A DNA stretch of 7,997 bases from an uncultured Acidaminococcus sp. (GCA_905213155.1 CAJMHI010000067.1:1-7997); one strand, 5' to 3'; numbered from the stretch's first letter, positions 1 through 5,950 are shown. The notes: generated by a model from the sequence alone, not told the origin. Program-made: numbers and translations.

Positions 1-990
1 CTGCAAGGACTGCGCAACTTGTTCCATCAGTGCGCGCGTCGGGCTCTGCCGATCTAATTTGGACGTTTCAACAATTAATTGATATAAATTGACTTTTTTA
101 TCAGCAGCAACTTCCTTATAGACCGGGATAAAGCTGGAATGGCAGCCCGCCATGCCTAGGATCAAGTCCAGCGGTTTTAGCGGATTATGATACCCTTCTT
201 TTTCCATAGCCGGCATGAGACGTTTGTCAATAAAGTCAAGCAGCGTATAGAGCGGGTATTCTGCAGCTTTACCTTCTCGCTGGAAGGCAGCAATAGCCAC
301 CTCGGTCATAATATTGCCAGCACTTCTAGCCATGCCCATGAGTCCGCAGTCAATAAATGCTGCGCCTGCTTTTTCAGCAGCTAGTGCGTTAGCCATAGCC
401 AGCCCCATATTGCTGTGACCGTGGAACCCGACGGGAACAGAAACTGCCTTAACAAGCGCTTCCGTATAAGCAGATGCCTGATCTGGGAACATGTAGCCTG
501 CTGAATCCATGATAGTAATAGCTTGGGCTCCGTAGGATTCCAGCAATTTTGCCTCTTCTGCTAGCTCTTCTGGTGTAGATACATATGCTTTCATAAGGCT
601 GAATTTCGCTTCAAGGCCATATTTACGGACCATTTCTACAGCCTTTTCTGCCTTTTTCCCCTCACTGGCGTTGATTCCAACGCGTAAGAAAGAAAGCCCC
701 TTAGATTTTGCAAGCGCTATTAGCTCCTCATCTGCATTGGCAGCAGCTTGAAACATCCCGATATGTGCCTTTTGCGCAAACGGTGCCATGACATCCAGAT
801 ATTCTTCATCCGTAACGGGAGCCTGTTTCCCACCATGCTTCATACTTCCCAGACCAGTGCAATGCCCCATTTCAATGGTATCAATATGACTTTCAATGAG
901 TCCTTCCAACATCAGGCGAGTTAGTTCTTTAGAGAAACCAGCACCGACTACATTTGCTCCATCCCGCAGTGTACAATCCATAATTTTCAT
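1..990 (-). CDS. MhpE/DmpG-like aldolase of the DRE-TIM metallolyase family (3' end cut by window edge)
   Basis: The reading frame is open from ATG 990 to the left edge (330 codons, no stop), close to the usual 340 or so residues of 4-hydroxy-2-oxovalerate aldolases, so only the extreme C-terminus is missing. A perfect AGGAGG at 1000-1005 sits 9 nt before the ATG. The start reads MKIMDCTLRDGAN, the signature strand of the DRE-TIM fold (R9, D10). The metal-binding HGHSN is at residues 190-194, followed by the MGLAMANALAAEKAGA helix typical of MhpE and a GMARSAGN glycine loop near 219-226. Residues 277-328 align by eye with the MhpE/DmpG communication domain (LGMAGCHSSF for LGYAGVYSSF). Family members cleave 4-hydroxy-2-oxoacids to pyruvate and an aldehyde using a divalent metal. 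The expected catalytic His after RDG is Asn13 here and the expected Tyr before SSF is His284, so the substrate is uncertain. No aldehyde dehydrogenase partner is visible. It is divergent from a lysR gene that probably controls it. Confidence 0.88.
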   Translation of the reverse strand, partial: MKIMDCTLRDGANVVGAGFSKELTRLMLEGLIESHIDTIEMGHCTGLGSMKHGGKQAPVTDEEYLDVMAPFAQKAHIGMFQAAANADEELIALAKSKGLSFLRVGINASEGKKAEKAVEMVRKYGLEAKFSLMKAYVSTPEELAEEAKLLESYGAQAITIMDSAGYMFPDQASAYTEALVKAVSVPVGFHGHSNMGLAMANALAAEKAGAAFIDCGLMGMARSAGNIMTEVAIAAFQREGKAAEYPLYTLLDFIDKRLMPAMEKEGYHNPLKPLDLILGMAGCHSSFIPVYKEVAADKKVNLYQLIVETSKLDRQSPTRALMEQVAQSLQ

Positions 991-1021
991 AACGAATGAC
1001 CTCCTGTCAACTTATTATTAG

Positions 1022-1208
1022 AATTATCAAACAGTTCTTATAGATCGAATCTTACACAATTATCAGTAAAAATAAAAACTAAAATGAGCTCATTTAAATA
1101 TTAAAGGAATTGATAACTTTTGCTTTAAATTTCTCTTGTATTTCTATCTATCCACTGCAGTAGTATGGATTGACGTTTCCAACAGGTTGTTGCCATTTGA
1201 AATTATCA
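1022..1208. repeat. Repeated AATTATCA word in the aldolase-lysR intergenic region
   Basis: AATTATCA occurs three times in direct orientation (1022-1029, 1058-1065, 1201-1208), and a near-complement TGATAACT lies at 1111-1118. The core TTATCA/TGATAA is therefore present four times in 190 bases between two divergent genes. Two copies lie close to the aldolase start and one sits in the spacer of the lysR promoter. This would suit half-sites for the LysR protein, but the region is AT-rich and no binding has been shown. Confidence 0.4.
1082..1095. promoter_or_regulatory. 14-bp perfect palindrome, candidate LysR operator
   Basis: AAATGAGCTCATTT is a perfect 14-bp palindrome, roughly 90 bp upstream of the aldolase ATG and 190 bp upstream of lysR. 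LysR-type proteins usually bind a dyad of this size at about -65 of the target promoter, and this is the longest perfect dyad in the intergenic region. I could not find a convincing aldolase promoter, so the dyad's position relative to a transcription start is unknown. Confidence 0.45.
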
Positions 1209-1218
1209 ATGATATCAT
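1190..1218 (+). promoter_or_regulatory. Probable lysR promoter with a palindrome over the -10 box
   Basis: TTGCCA (1190-1195), a 17-nt spacer and TATCAT (1213-1218) each differ from the consensus hexamers by one base. The perfect 10-bp palindrome ATGATATCAT (1209-1218) covers the -10 box. A protein bound there would block the promoter, which fits the negative autoregulation common in LysR genes. The start of transcription would be near 1225, about 45 nt before the chosen start codon. Confidence 0.55.
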
Positions 1219-1270
1219 GAAAATATATCAACTTGTTTTATAACTTTGCTCTATGGAGGCTGTGTATATT

Positions 1271-2203
1271 ATGGAAAAAGAGCTCATTGAGACCTTTCTT
1301 ACCTTAGCCAAAGTGAACAATATCAGTAAAACCGCAAAGCTGCTCTACGTATCTCAAGCTACCGTAAGTTATCGGCTTAAGCTATTGGAAAAGAAGCTTA
1401 ATACGTCCTTGCTACAACGCAGCAAAGGAACCCGGCAGACAATGCTGACGACGAATGGGCGGCGCTTCCTGCCACTGGCGCAGTCTTGGCTTGATGCAAA
1501 TAATGCAGTTATGAACTTTAACCAGCGCACAGAATCCTTGGAACTTAAAGTGGGAAGTACTAATAGCATTAATAATTACTTGCTTAGGGCTTTTTTCATC
1601 GCCCTTGGTAGCGATGAGAAAAAATGGAAAATTACCATCCGGACGACCCATACAGCGACGATCTACGATGAATTACACTTGAATGAAGTGGATTTGGGGC
1701 TCTGTCTTGAAGAAAAAATGGGGATCGGTATTAATACCAGACTGCTTTATTCGGAACCTTTGGTTATCCTGAGCGCTGCCCCTCTTTACAAAAAGAAACT
1801 TTTGACGCCGGCAGAACTTAATATGGAAAAGATGATCTACATTAACTGTGGCTACAGTTTCCGGAAATGGTATCGGCATTATGTGCCTGTAGGTGTTTCC
1901 CCCACCTATAAGGTTGATTCCTATCAAGTCGCTTGGAGCCTTATGGAACATGACTACTGGTTCTTTGCTCCCATCTGTTTTTTGAAGGAGCAGCTGGCAA
2001 AAGGAGAACATTGTGCCGTGGCGGCATTGGGAGGCACGACTCCCACATATGACGTATACATGGCGACAGAATATGGCAATGAAAAATTGCGCCGCTATGA
2101 ACTGACATTGTTCAAGCGCCGCCTGACGCAGTATCTTCATGCCAAAAAGCATGATGTGGACGCTACCTTGGCAAAGCTTTTCCCGCAAAAGCATAATTGG
2201 TAA
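1271..2203 (+). CDS. LysR-family transcriptional regulator
   Basis: This 310-residue protein has the standard LysR layout. The N-terminal winged helix-turn-helix spans about residues 5-65, with the recognition region NNISKTAKLLYVSQATVSYR followed by LKLLEKKL and LLQRSKGTRQTMLTTNGRRF. A linker helix follows, and from about residue 90 comes the periplasmic-binding-protein-like effector domain, with the usual VDLGLCLEE and LVILSAAPLY segments. An in-frame ATG exists at 1253, but GGAGG (1255-1259) lies immediately after it and 11 nt before ATG 1271, so 1271 is preferred. The gene is divergent from the aldolase gene, the usual arrangement for a LysR activator and its target. The effector is not predictable. 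Base composition is clearly more GC-rich than in the gntR gene downstream. Confidence 0.93.
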   Translation: MEKELIETFLTLAKVNNISKTAKLLYVSQATVSYRLKLLEKKLNTSLLQRSKGTRQTMLTTNGRRFLPLAQSWLDANNAVMNFNQRTESLELKVGSTNSINNYLLRAFFIALGSDEKKWKITIRTTHTATIYDELHLNEVDLGLCLEEKMGIGINTRLLYSEPLVILSAAPLYKKKLLTPAELNMEKMIYINCGYSFRKWYRHYVPVGVSPTYKVDSYQVAWSLMEHDYWFFAPICFLKEQLAKGEHCAVAALGGTTPTYDVYMATEYGNEKLRRYELTLFKRRLTQYLHAKKHDVDATLAKLFPQKHNW

Positions 2204-2298
2204 TGTGGCTATTGATGAGCTGAATACAAAACAAATATACTAAGATTGTCCGCGATGGCTCTCGTTTTCTAGAGAGTTATTTTCAGCTTATAAAAAAA

Positions 2299-2341
2299 CC
2301 ATTCTCACTACTGCTCTTTGACAGGAGAAGGGGAAGTTTTT
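2299..2341. terminator. Hairpin with T-runs on both sides, likely end of lysR
   Basis: CCATTCTC (2299-2306) pairs with GAGAAGGG-side bases 2325-2332 with one mismatch. CTG and CAG (2311-2313, 2322-2324) can extend the inner stem. TTTTT follows at 2337-2341 on the plus strand and a run of seven A precedes at 2292-2298, so the structure could end transcription from either direction. The stem is imperfect. It lies about 95 nt after the lysR stop. Confidence 0.5.
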
Positions 2342-2346
2342 ATAGT

Positions 2347-2386
2347 AAAAAATAGCCCGCCAAGGGTAGAAACCCATGACGAGCTA
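2347..2386 (-). terminator. Intrinsic terminator of the small minus-strand gene
   Basis: The arms at 2353-2367 and 2372-2386 form a 15-bp stem with three mismatches around an AGAA loop. Read on the minus strand the stem is followed directly by six U (2347-2352). It begins 33 nt after the stop of the 60-residue gene, as expected for its terminator. Confidence 0.75.
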
Positions 2387-2419
2387 GAGTGTGAAGATAA
2401 TCAGGACAGATCCTGATTC

Positions 2420-2602
2420 TTATCTGATCTGATATTCCTCATATAATTTTTTACGGAATACTTCATTATCCAGAGCCTTATCCATATCTTGGAAGCGGCC
2501 ATCAGCCTTTAAGCATTTTAATAGAGAAGCTGGATTCCCTTCTCCCTGCAGCTGACCTTCCTGGCGCTCTTCAAGCCCCCATTTTTCTAGTTCAGCACAC
2601 AT
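2420..2602 (-). CDS. Small protein of unknown function (60 aa), Rpn/PD-(D/E)XK-tail-like
   Basis: I do not recognise a named family. A 63-codon frame opens at GTG 2611, but that codon overlaps a strong SD, GGAGG (2611-2615). ATG 2602 is 8 nt behind the SD and is chosen. The 60-residue product begins MCAELEKWGLEERQEG, is soluble and highly charged, and has no signal peptide or membrane segment. The stretch EERQEGQLQGEG (residues 11-22) resembles the Q/E-G rich linker before the C-terminal helices of Rpn/YhgA-like PD-(D/E)XK nucleases. The rest (about 23-60) looks like two short helices ending in KKLYEEYQIR. No nuclease domain is encoded upstream, so it is either a free-standing small protein or a remnant. 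Its own promoter, SD and terminator argue that it is expressed. Confidence 0.7.
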   Translation of the reverse strand: MCAELEKWGLEERQEGQLQGEGNPASLLKCLKADGRFQDMDKALDNEVFRKKLYEEYQIR

Positions 2603-2625
2603 AATTGCCACCTCCTTCGGGTCTC

Positions 2626-2653
2626 ATTGTACCAAAACCATAGAAGAAAGCAA
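2626..2653 (-). promoter_or_regulatory. Extended -10 promoter of the small gene
   Basis: On the minus strand TTGCTT (2653-2648), a 16-nt spacer and TGGTACAAT ending at 2626 form a -35/extended -10 pair (TG-n-TACAAT). Transcription would start near 2619-2620, leaving a leader of about 17 nt that carries the SD. A perfect 7-bp inverted repeat (AGAAAGC, 5-nt gap, GCTTTCT; 2645-2663) overlaps the -35 box and could be an operator. Confidence 0.6.
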
Positions 2654-2679
2654 GAAGCTTTCTGTAAGAACTCCCCTAT

Positions 2680-2747
2680 TCTTTTGCCAAAAGAGCAAGA
2701 GTGCGATTTTAGGTCTCTATACGGATATCACCTGTTTTGACAAAAGT
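2680..2747. promoter_or_regulatory. Two copies of a TTTTGnCAAAA palindrome, candidate operators
   Basis: TCTTTTGCCAAAAGA (2680-2694) is an inverted repeat with 7-bp arms. TGTTTTGACAAAAGT (2733-2747) repeats the same core. The centres at 2687 and 2740 are 53 bp apart, close to five helical turns, so two dimers would lie on the same face of the DNA. They stand between the divergent promoters of the small gene and gntR. The cognate regulator is unknown. Confidence 0.5.
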
Positions 2748-2798
2748 GTAAAATGAGTAACAAACAACAACGAGAAAAACTAACAAATAGAAAAATCG

Positions 2799-2830
2799 TT
2801 GCAATTTTCAGATTTTACTATATTATATAG
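2799..2830 (+). promoter_or_regulatory. Probable gntR promoter with overlapping dyad
   Basis: TTGCAA (2799-2804), a 16-nt spacer and TATTAT (2821-2826) form a plausible promoter with a start near 2833, giving a very short leader. CTATAT-T-ATATAG (2818-2830) is an inverted repeat with 6-bp arms over the -10 box. It runs into TATAGAATATA (2826-2836), which recurs upstream of the metalloenzyme gene. Both are candidate sites for GntR autoregulation, with the caution that AT-rich DNA gives such dyads easily. Confidence 0.5.
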
Positions 2831-2848
2831 AATATAGGAGGAAGAAAA

Positions 2849-3514
2849 ATGCAATCTTTTACGAACGATGGATTTGACAAAGTTACCTTAAGTGAAAGAG
2901 TCTATCAAGTATTAGTAGATAAAATTATTAGTGGTGTCATAGAGCCAGAGAGTCGGTTACGGGAAGAACATGTAGCTAAAGAATACAATGTAAGTGCGAC
3001 GCCGGTAAGGGAAGCTTTCAAACGATTAGCCAGTGAGGGATTTATTGAATTGATTCCTTATCAGGGTGCCATTGTGCATGGTATAAATGATGAGGAAATT
3101 ACAGATGTATATCGGTGCAGATTAGCACTAGAAAATTTGGCTTTAGAATTAGCTATTGATAAATTTGATGATGTGACCTTACAAAAAATAGAGGATTTGA
3201 TTAATTACAGTAAGATAACAACAAATATATTTGATATAGCGACGATAAATAGAAGGTTTCATAATATTATCTATAATGTTGCCAACAATAGAACGCTATA
3301 TAAACTCATTGAATCCTTGGACAATGTTCTTGCAAGAGATATGAAGTTTTCTGCTAGTGATACGGTTCGGAGAAATAATATTATCATAGAACATAGTAAG
3401 ATTTTATCTGCCTTAAAAAATAAAGATTTAAAATCCGCCCAAGAGGCAATGAAAGAACATATTATGAATGGAAAAGCGTATATTGAAGCGAAGAGAAAAC
3501 ATTATATGCCATGA
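2849..3514 (+). CDS. GntR-family regulator, FCD (FadR-like) subfamily
   Basis: The product is 221 residues, typical for this subfamily. AGGAGG (2836-2841) lies 7 nt before ATG 2849. The N-terminal winged helix covers about residues 13-77, with the family pattern LREEHVAKEYNVSATPVREA, then FKRLASEGFIE and the wing YQGAIVHGI. The all-helical FCD effector domain occupies about 83-215. Its metal or ligand site is visible as His138 (NRRFH), His182 and His204. The first ligand position, usually Asp in DxxFH, is Asn134 here. These proteins repress catabolic operons and release DNA when a carboxylate or amino acid binds. The neighbours point to control of the metalloenzyme and gltS genes. The gene is strikingly AT-rich compared with lysR, which may reflect a separate origin. 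Confidence 0.93.
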   Translation: MQSFTNDGFDKVTLSERVYQVLVDKIISGVIEPESRLREEHVAKEYNVSATPVREAFKRLASEGFIELIPYQGAIVHGINDEEITDVYRCRLALENLALELAIDKFDDVTLQKIEDLINYSKITTNIFDIATINRRFHNIIYNVANNRTLYKLIESLDNVLARDMKFSASDTVRRNNIIIEHSKILSALKNKDLKSAQEAMKEHIMNGKAYIEAKRKHYMP

Positions 3515-3540
3515 GCTATTTTCATGGTATAGGTATTTTT
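3505..3540 (+). terminator. Hairpin across the gntR stop codon, possible terminator or attenuator
   Basis: TATGCCATGA (3505-3514) pairs with TCATGGTATA (3522-3531): ten base pairs, one of them G-U, around a 7-nt loop. TTTTT follows at 3536-3540. The stem is AT-rich and the T-run starts 4 nt after it, so termination is probably partial. It would lower readthrough from gntR into the enzyme genes. It could instead be a DNA dyad bound by a regulator. Confidence 0.4.
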
Positions 3541-3541
3541 C

Positions 3542-3556
3542 TATAGAATATATAAT
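3542..3556 (+). promoter_or_regulatory. Shared 11-mer TATAGAATATA plus a TATAAT box before the metalloenzyme gene
   Basis: TATAGAATATA (3542-3552) is identical to 2826-2836 upstream of gntR. TATAAT follows at 3551-3556, and TAGAAT (3544-3549) is an alternative -10. No good -35 could be assigned to either. The position suggests a GntR-controlled promoter for the enzyme and transporter genes, but the evidence is only the repeated word and the -10-like box. Confidence 0.4.
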
Positions 3557-3574
3557 ATTGAAAGGGTGAGGAAA

Positions 3575-4546
3575 ATGAAAAATTTTCAAATGGCAAAAGG
3601 GGCAGAGAAAATTGTTAAGACTTGTGTGAAAGTACAGCCTGGAGAGGAAGTTTTGATTGTTACGGATCCTTTAAAGTTTTCTATAGCAGAAGTGATTGCC
3701 GAAGCTGCGTATGCTGCAGGTGCGCATGCAATAATATCTATTATGGAGTCCAGAGTAACTGACAGCGAAGAACCACCAGTAACTGTCGCTGCTGCCATGA
3801 AAGCAAGCCAAGCATTTATTTGTGTTGTCGGGAAATCTATTACACATACACGTGCTGTAAAGGAGGCCTTGGCTAATGGTGCAAGAGGTGTTGTCCTAAC
3901 ACAATTTGAGGAAAATATGATGATTCATGGCGGAATAGAATGTGATTTTGAAAGAGCCAAGATTGAATGTAAAGCTGTGGCGCAAGCGATGGCAGGGGCA
4001 ACGGACATCCTTTTGTCGACTAAACAAGGAACCAAATTGAGCTATAGTGCAAAGGGAAGACGAGGCAATTCTTTATACTGCATGGTTGAAAAAGGAGAAT
4101 TCTCCACTGTTCCTACGGTGGAAGCCAATGTTTCGCCATTAGAGGGAACTGCAAATGGAATTATCGTTGCAGATGCTAGTATCCCCTATTTAGGAATAGG
4201 TGTATTGGATGAACCGGTTGTTTGCACAATGGAAAATGGCTTTATAACTAAGATTGAAGGGGGAAAGCAGGCAGATATCTTACGGGAAGACTTAGAATCG
4301 AAAAACGATCCTAATGTATTTAACGTAGCAGAAAATGGCATTGGCCTTAACCCAAAGTGCCATTTTATGGGATTTATGTTAGAAGATGAAGGTGTTTATG
4401 GATCGGCACATATTGGAATTGGCACCAGTATTACTCTGGGTGGAAAAGTTAAGGCTGCATGTCACTATGATTTAATTATGAAGGAAGCTACGCTGATTGC
4501 AGACGGCAAATATATCTTAAAAGAAGGAAAGGTCGTGCTTGATTGA
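3575..4546 (+). CDS. M29 aminopeptidase-like / NicX-like metalloenzyme
   Basis: The product is 323 residues from ATG 3575. A GTG at 3566 is in frame but lies within the AAAGGGTGAGG SD region, so the ATG is preferred. The start GAEKIVKTCVKVQPGEEVLIVTDP, the central alpha/beta part and the C-terminal block AENGIGLNP ... MLEDEG ... SAHIGIG ... GGKVKAACHYDLI are those of the thermophilic (M29) aminopeptidase and 2,5-dihydroxypyridine 5,6-dioxygenase (NicX) superfamily. Candidate metal ligands are Glu253, Glu270 or Glu272, His279, His297 and Asp299. The HxD pair (297/299) matches the Fe(II) ligands of NicX as I recall them. No signal peptide is present, so it is cytosolic. At 323 residues it is shorter than classical M29 peptidases (about 400) and nearer to the NicX type (about 350). 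Genes like this are often labelled leucyl aminopeptidase without proof. It is followed 47 nt later by gltS, so it may process what that carrier imports. Confidence 0.8.
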   Translation: MKNFQMAKGAEKIVKTCVKVQPGEEVLIVTDPLKFSIAEVIAEAAYAAGAHAIISIMESRVTDSEEPPVTVAAAMKASQAFICVVGKSITHTRAVKEALANGARGVVLTQFEENMMIHGGIECDFERAKIECKAVAQAMAGATDILLSTKQGTKLSYSAKGRRGNSLYCMVEKGEFSTVPTVEANVSPLEGTANGIIVADASIPYLGIGVLDEPVVCTMENGFITKIEGGKQADILREDLESKNDPNVFNVAENGIGLNPKCHFMGFMLEDEGVYGSAHIGIGTSITLGGKVKAACHYDLIMKEATLIADGKYILKEGKVVLD

Positions 4547-4593
4547 AGTAGAACTTGTGTAAAAAATCCTGTGGGAAAATGGAGGGGAGCGAA

Positions 4594-5787
4594 ATGACAA
4601 TAACATTCAATCAGTACCATACGATTGCTGTTGCGGTGATTATACTGTTGGTCGGAGAGCTTGTAAGAAATCACTGTAATGTGTTGAAAAAATATTGTAT
4701 CCCTATTCCAGTTATTGGTGGCTTTTTCTGCACAATTTTGATTTTACTTGGGCATGAGACCGGGAATTTTGGTATAAAATTTAGTATGGCATTTAAAGAT
4801 TTGTTTATGCTGCTGTTTTATGCAGGAATCGGATTTACAGCAAGCTGGAAGTTGCTGAAAAAAGGGGGGCCGCAGGTAATTATATTTTTGGTTCTATCCT
4901 CACTGTTGGTAGTCTTACAAAATGGCCTGGGTGTTGTTCTTTGCAAAGTACTGGGAATCAGTCCGTTGATTGGAATCGCAACTGGCTCTATTCCGATGAC
5001 GGGAGGACATGGAACATCAGCCGCATTTGCACCGGTGCTAGAAAGTGTAGGACTTGATACCGCAACAACCGTTTCTTTGGCAGCAGCTACTTTTGGCCTT
5101 GTTGCAGGAAGTTTCATAGGAGGGCCGACGGGCCGGTTCCTGATCGAAAAATATAACCTTAAAAGTGAAGATGCTGCTGCCATCGATATAAGGGAAGAAC
5201 AGATACTTGCTGAAACAGGAGAATCTCGTGAACGGACTTTGACCGTTGCCACCTATCAACTACTTTTGACAGTTGGATTTGGCTGTGTTATTTCTGCTGT
5301 ATTATCAGAATTTGGGCTAACATTTCCTGCCTCAGTAGGAGGAATGACAGCGGCATTGATTGTAAGAAATATTGCTGATCACACAGATTGCTTTAGGCTA
5401 CGCCTTACGGCTATTCAAACGATAAGTAATATTTCTCTCTATATTTTCTTGGCGCTTTCCATGATGACGCTTAAGCTTTGGCAACTGGCTGACTTGGCTA
5501 TTCCGATGTTGATCCTACTCTTTGCCCAAACGATCATGATGTTTCTTTTTGCGGTGCTGGTTACTTTCAGATTTATGGGGAAATCCTATGATGCAGCAAT
5601 GATTGCTGTTGGTCATTGTGGATTTGGATTGGGGGCAGTTCCTACTGCAATGGCAAATATGCAATCGGTAGAAGATAAATATGGAGCTTCACCACGTGCA
5701 TTTTTTATAGTGCCTCTAGTGGGGAGTTTGTTCATTAATATCGTGAATTCGTTTGTTATTATGGGCTTTGTCAATCTTTTCAAGTGA
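4594..5787 (+). CDS. gltS: Sodium/glutamate symporter (GltS, ESS family)
   Basis: This 397-residue integral membrane protein has about ten hydrophobic segments and charged short loops. ATG 4594 is preceded by GGAGG (4581-4585) at 8 nt; the upstream in-frame extension to 4555 lacks an SD and is dropped. Family hallmarks are FYAGIGFTASWKLLKKGG (about 75-92), GSIPMTGGHGTSAAF (131-145, first GGxG re-entrant loop), FGLVAGSFIGGPTG (167-180), and GHCGFGLGAVPTAMANM (340-356, second re-entrant loop) followed by KYGASPRAFFIVPLVG. The family takes up glutamate with sodium. Close homologues with other acidic substrates are likely, and the neighbouring metalloenzyme and GntR regulator make a related carboxylate or amino acid possible. 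It is the last gene of the gntR module and is followed by a strong terminator. Confidence 0.93.
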   Translation: MTITFNQYHTIAVAVIILLVGELVRNHCNVLKKYCIPIPVIGGFFCTILILLGHETGNFGIKFSMAFKDLFMLLFYAGIGFTASWKLLKKGGPQVIIFLVLSSLLVVLQNGLGVVLCKVLGISPLIGIATGSIPMTGGHGTSAAFAPVLESVGLDTATTVSLAAATFGLVAGSFIGGPTGRFLIEKYNLKSEDAAAIDIREEQILAETGESRERTLTVATYQLLLTVGFGCVISAVLSEFGLTFPASVGGMTAALIVRNIADHTDCFRLRLTAIQTISNISLYIFLALSMMTLKLWQLADLAIPMLILLFAQTIMMFLFAVLVTFRFMGKSYDAAMIAVGHCGFGLGAVPTAMANMQSVEDKYGASPRAFFIVPLVGSLFINIVNSFVIMGFVNLFK

Positions 5788-5934
5788 GTGGATAAGTTCA
5801 GATGGCTCTGTTTGCAGCGATGGGACCGCATGGGAGTACTTGTGGCTAAAGATGGGAAGGTACAATATCATTTTGTTGTAGAAATTGATCTGAATCGGAT
5901 TGTTGTCTGTGCTCATAAGGGGCTCTCCTGGTAA
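5788..5934. other. Gap between gltS and its terminator with ambiguous short frames on both strands
   Basis: The frame of gltS stays open for 48 codons after its TGA, up to TAA 5932. Its latter part (ATG 5830, 34 codons, MGVLVAKDGKVQYHFVVEIDL...) looks protein-like but has no SD. On the minus strand ATG 5916 has AGGAG about 9 nt upstream and opens 66 codons that run into the 3' end of gltS; this could be a real small gene or chance. Nothing distinguishes a gene remnant from a long 3' untranslated region, so no gene is called. Confidence 0.3.
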
Positions 5935-5950
5935 AACAAAAAATGAAAGA

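Noticed and set aside
187..384. 65-codon plus-strand frame
   Set aside because: It is antisense to the aldolase gene, which has strong family motifs throughout.
1170..1175. TTGACG as the lysR -35 box
   Set aside because: No -10-like hexamer lies at the right distance; TTGCCA at 1190 with TATCAT is better.
1673..2194. 173-codon minus-strand frame
   Set aside because: It is antisense to the convincing lysR gene, with no SD or family resemblance.
2258..2284. GCTCTC...GAGAGT hairpin followed by a T-rich stretch after lysR
   Set aside because: The stem is only about 6 bp with an interrupted T-run; the hairpin at 2299-2341 is a better terminator candidate.
2737..2754. TTGACA (2737-2742) as a -35 box, with TAAAAT at 2749-2754 as its -10
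   Set aside because: The spacer would be only 6 nt and nothing -10-like lies 16-18 nt downstream. The TTGACA is better explained as part of the TTTTGnCAAAA palindrome.
4818..5252. 144-codon minus-strand frame
   Set aside because: It is antisense to gltS, and the low-complexity S/P/T-rich product is typical of a shadow frame.
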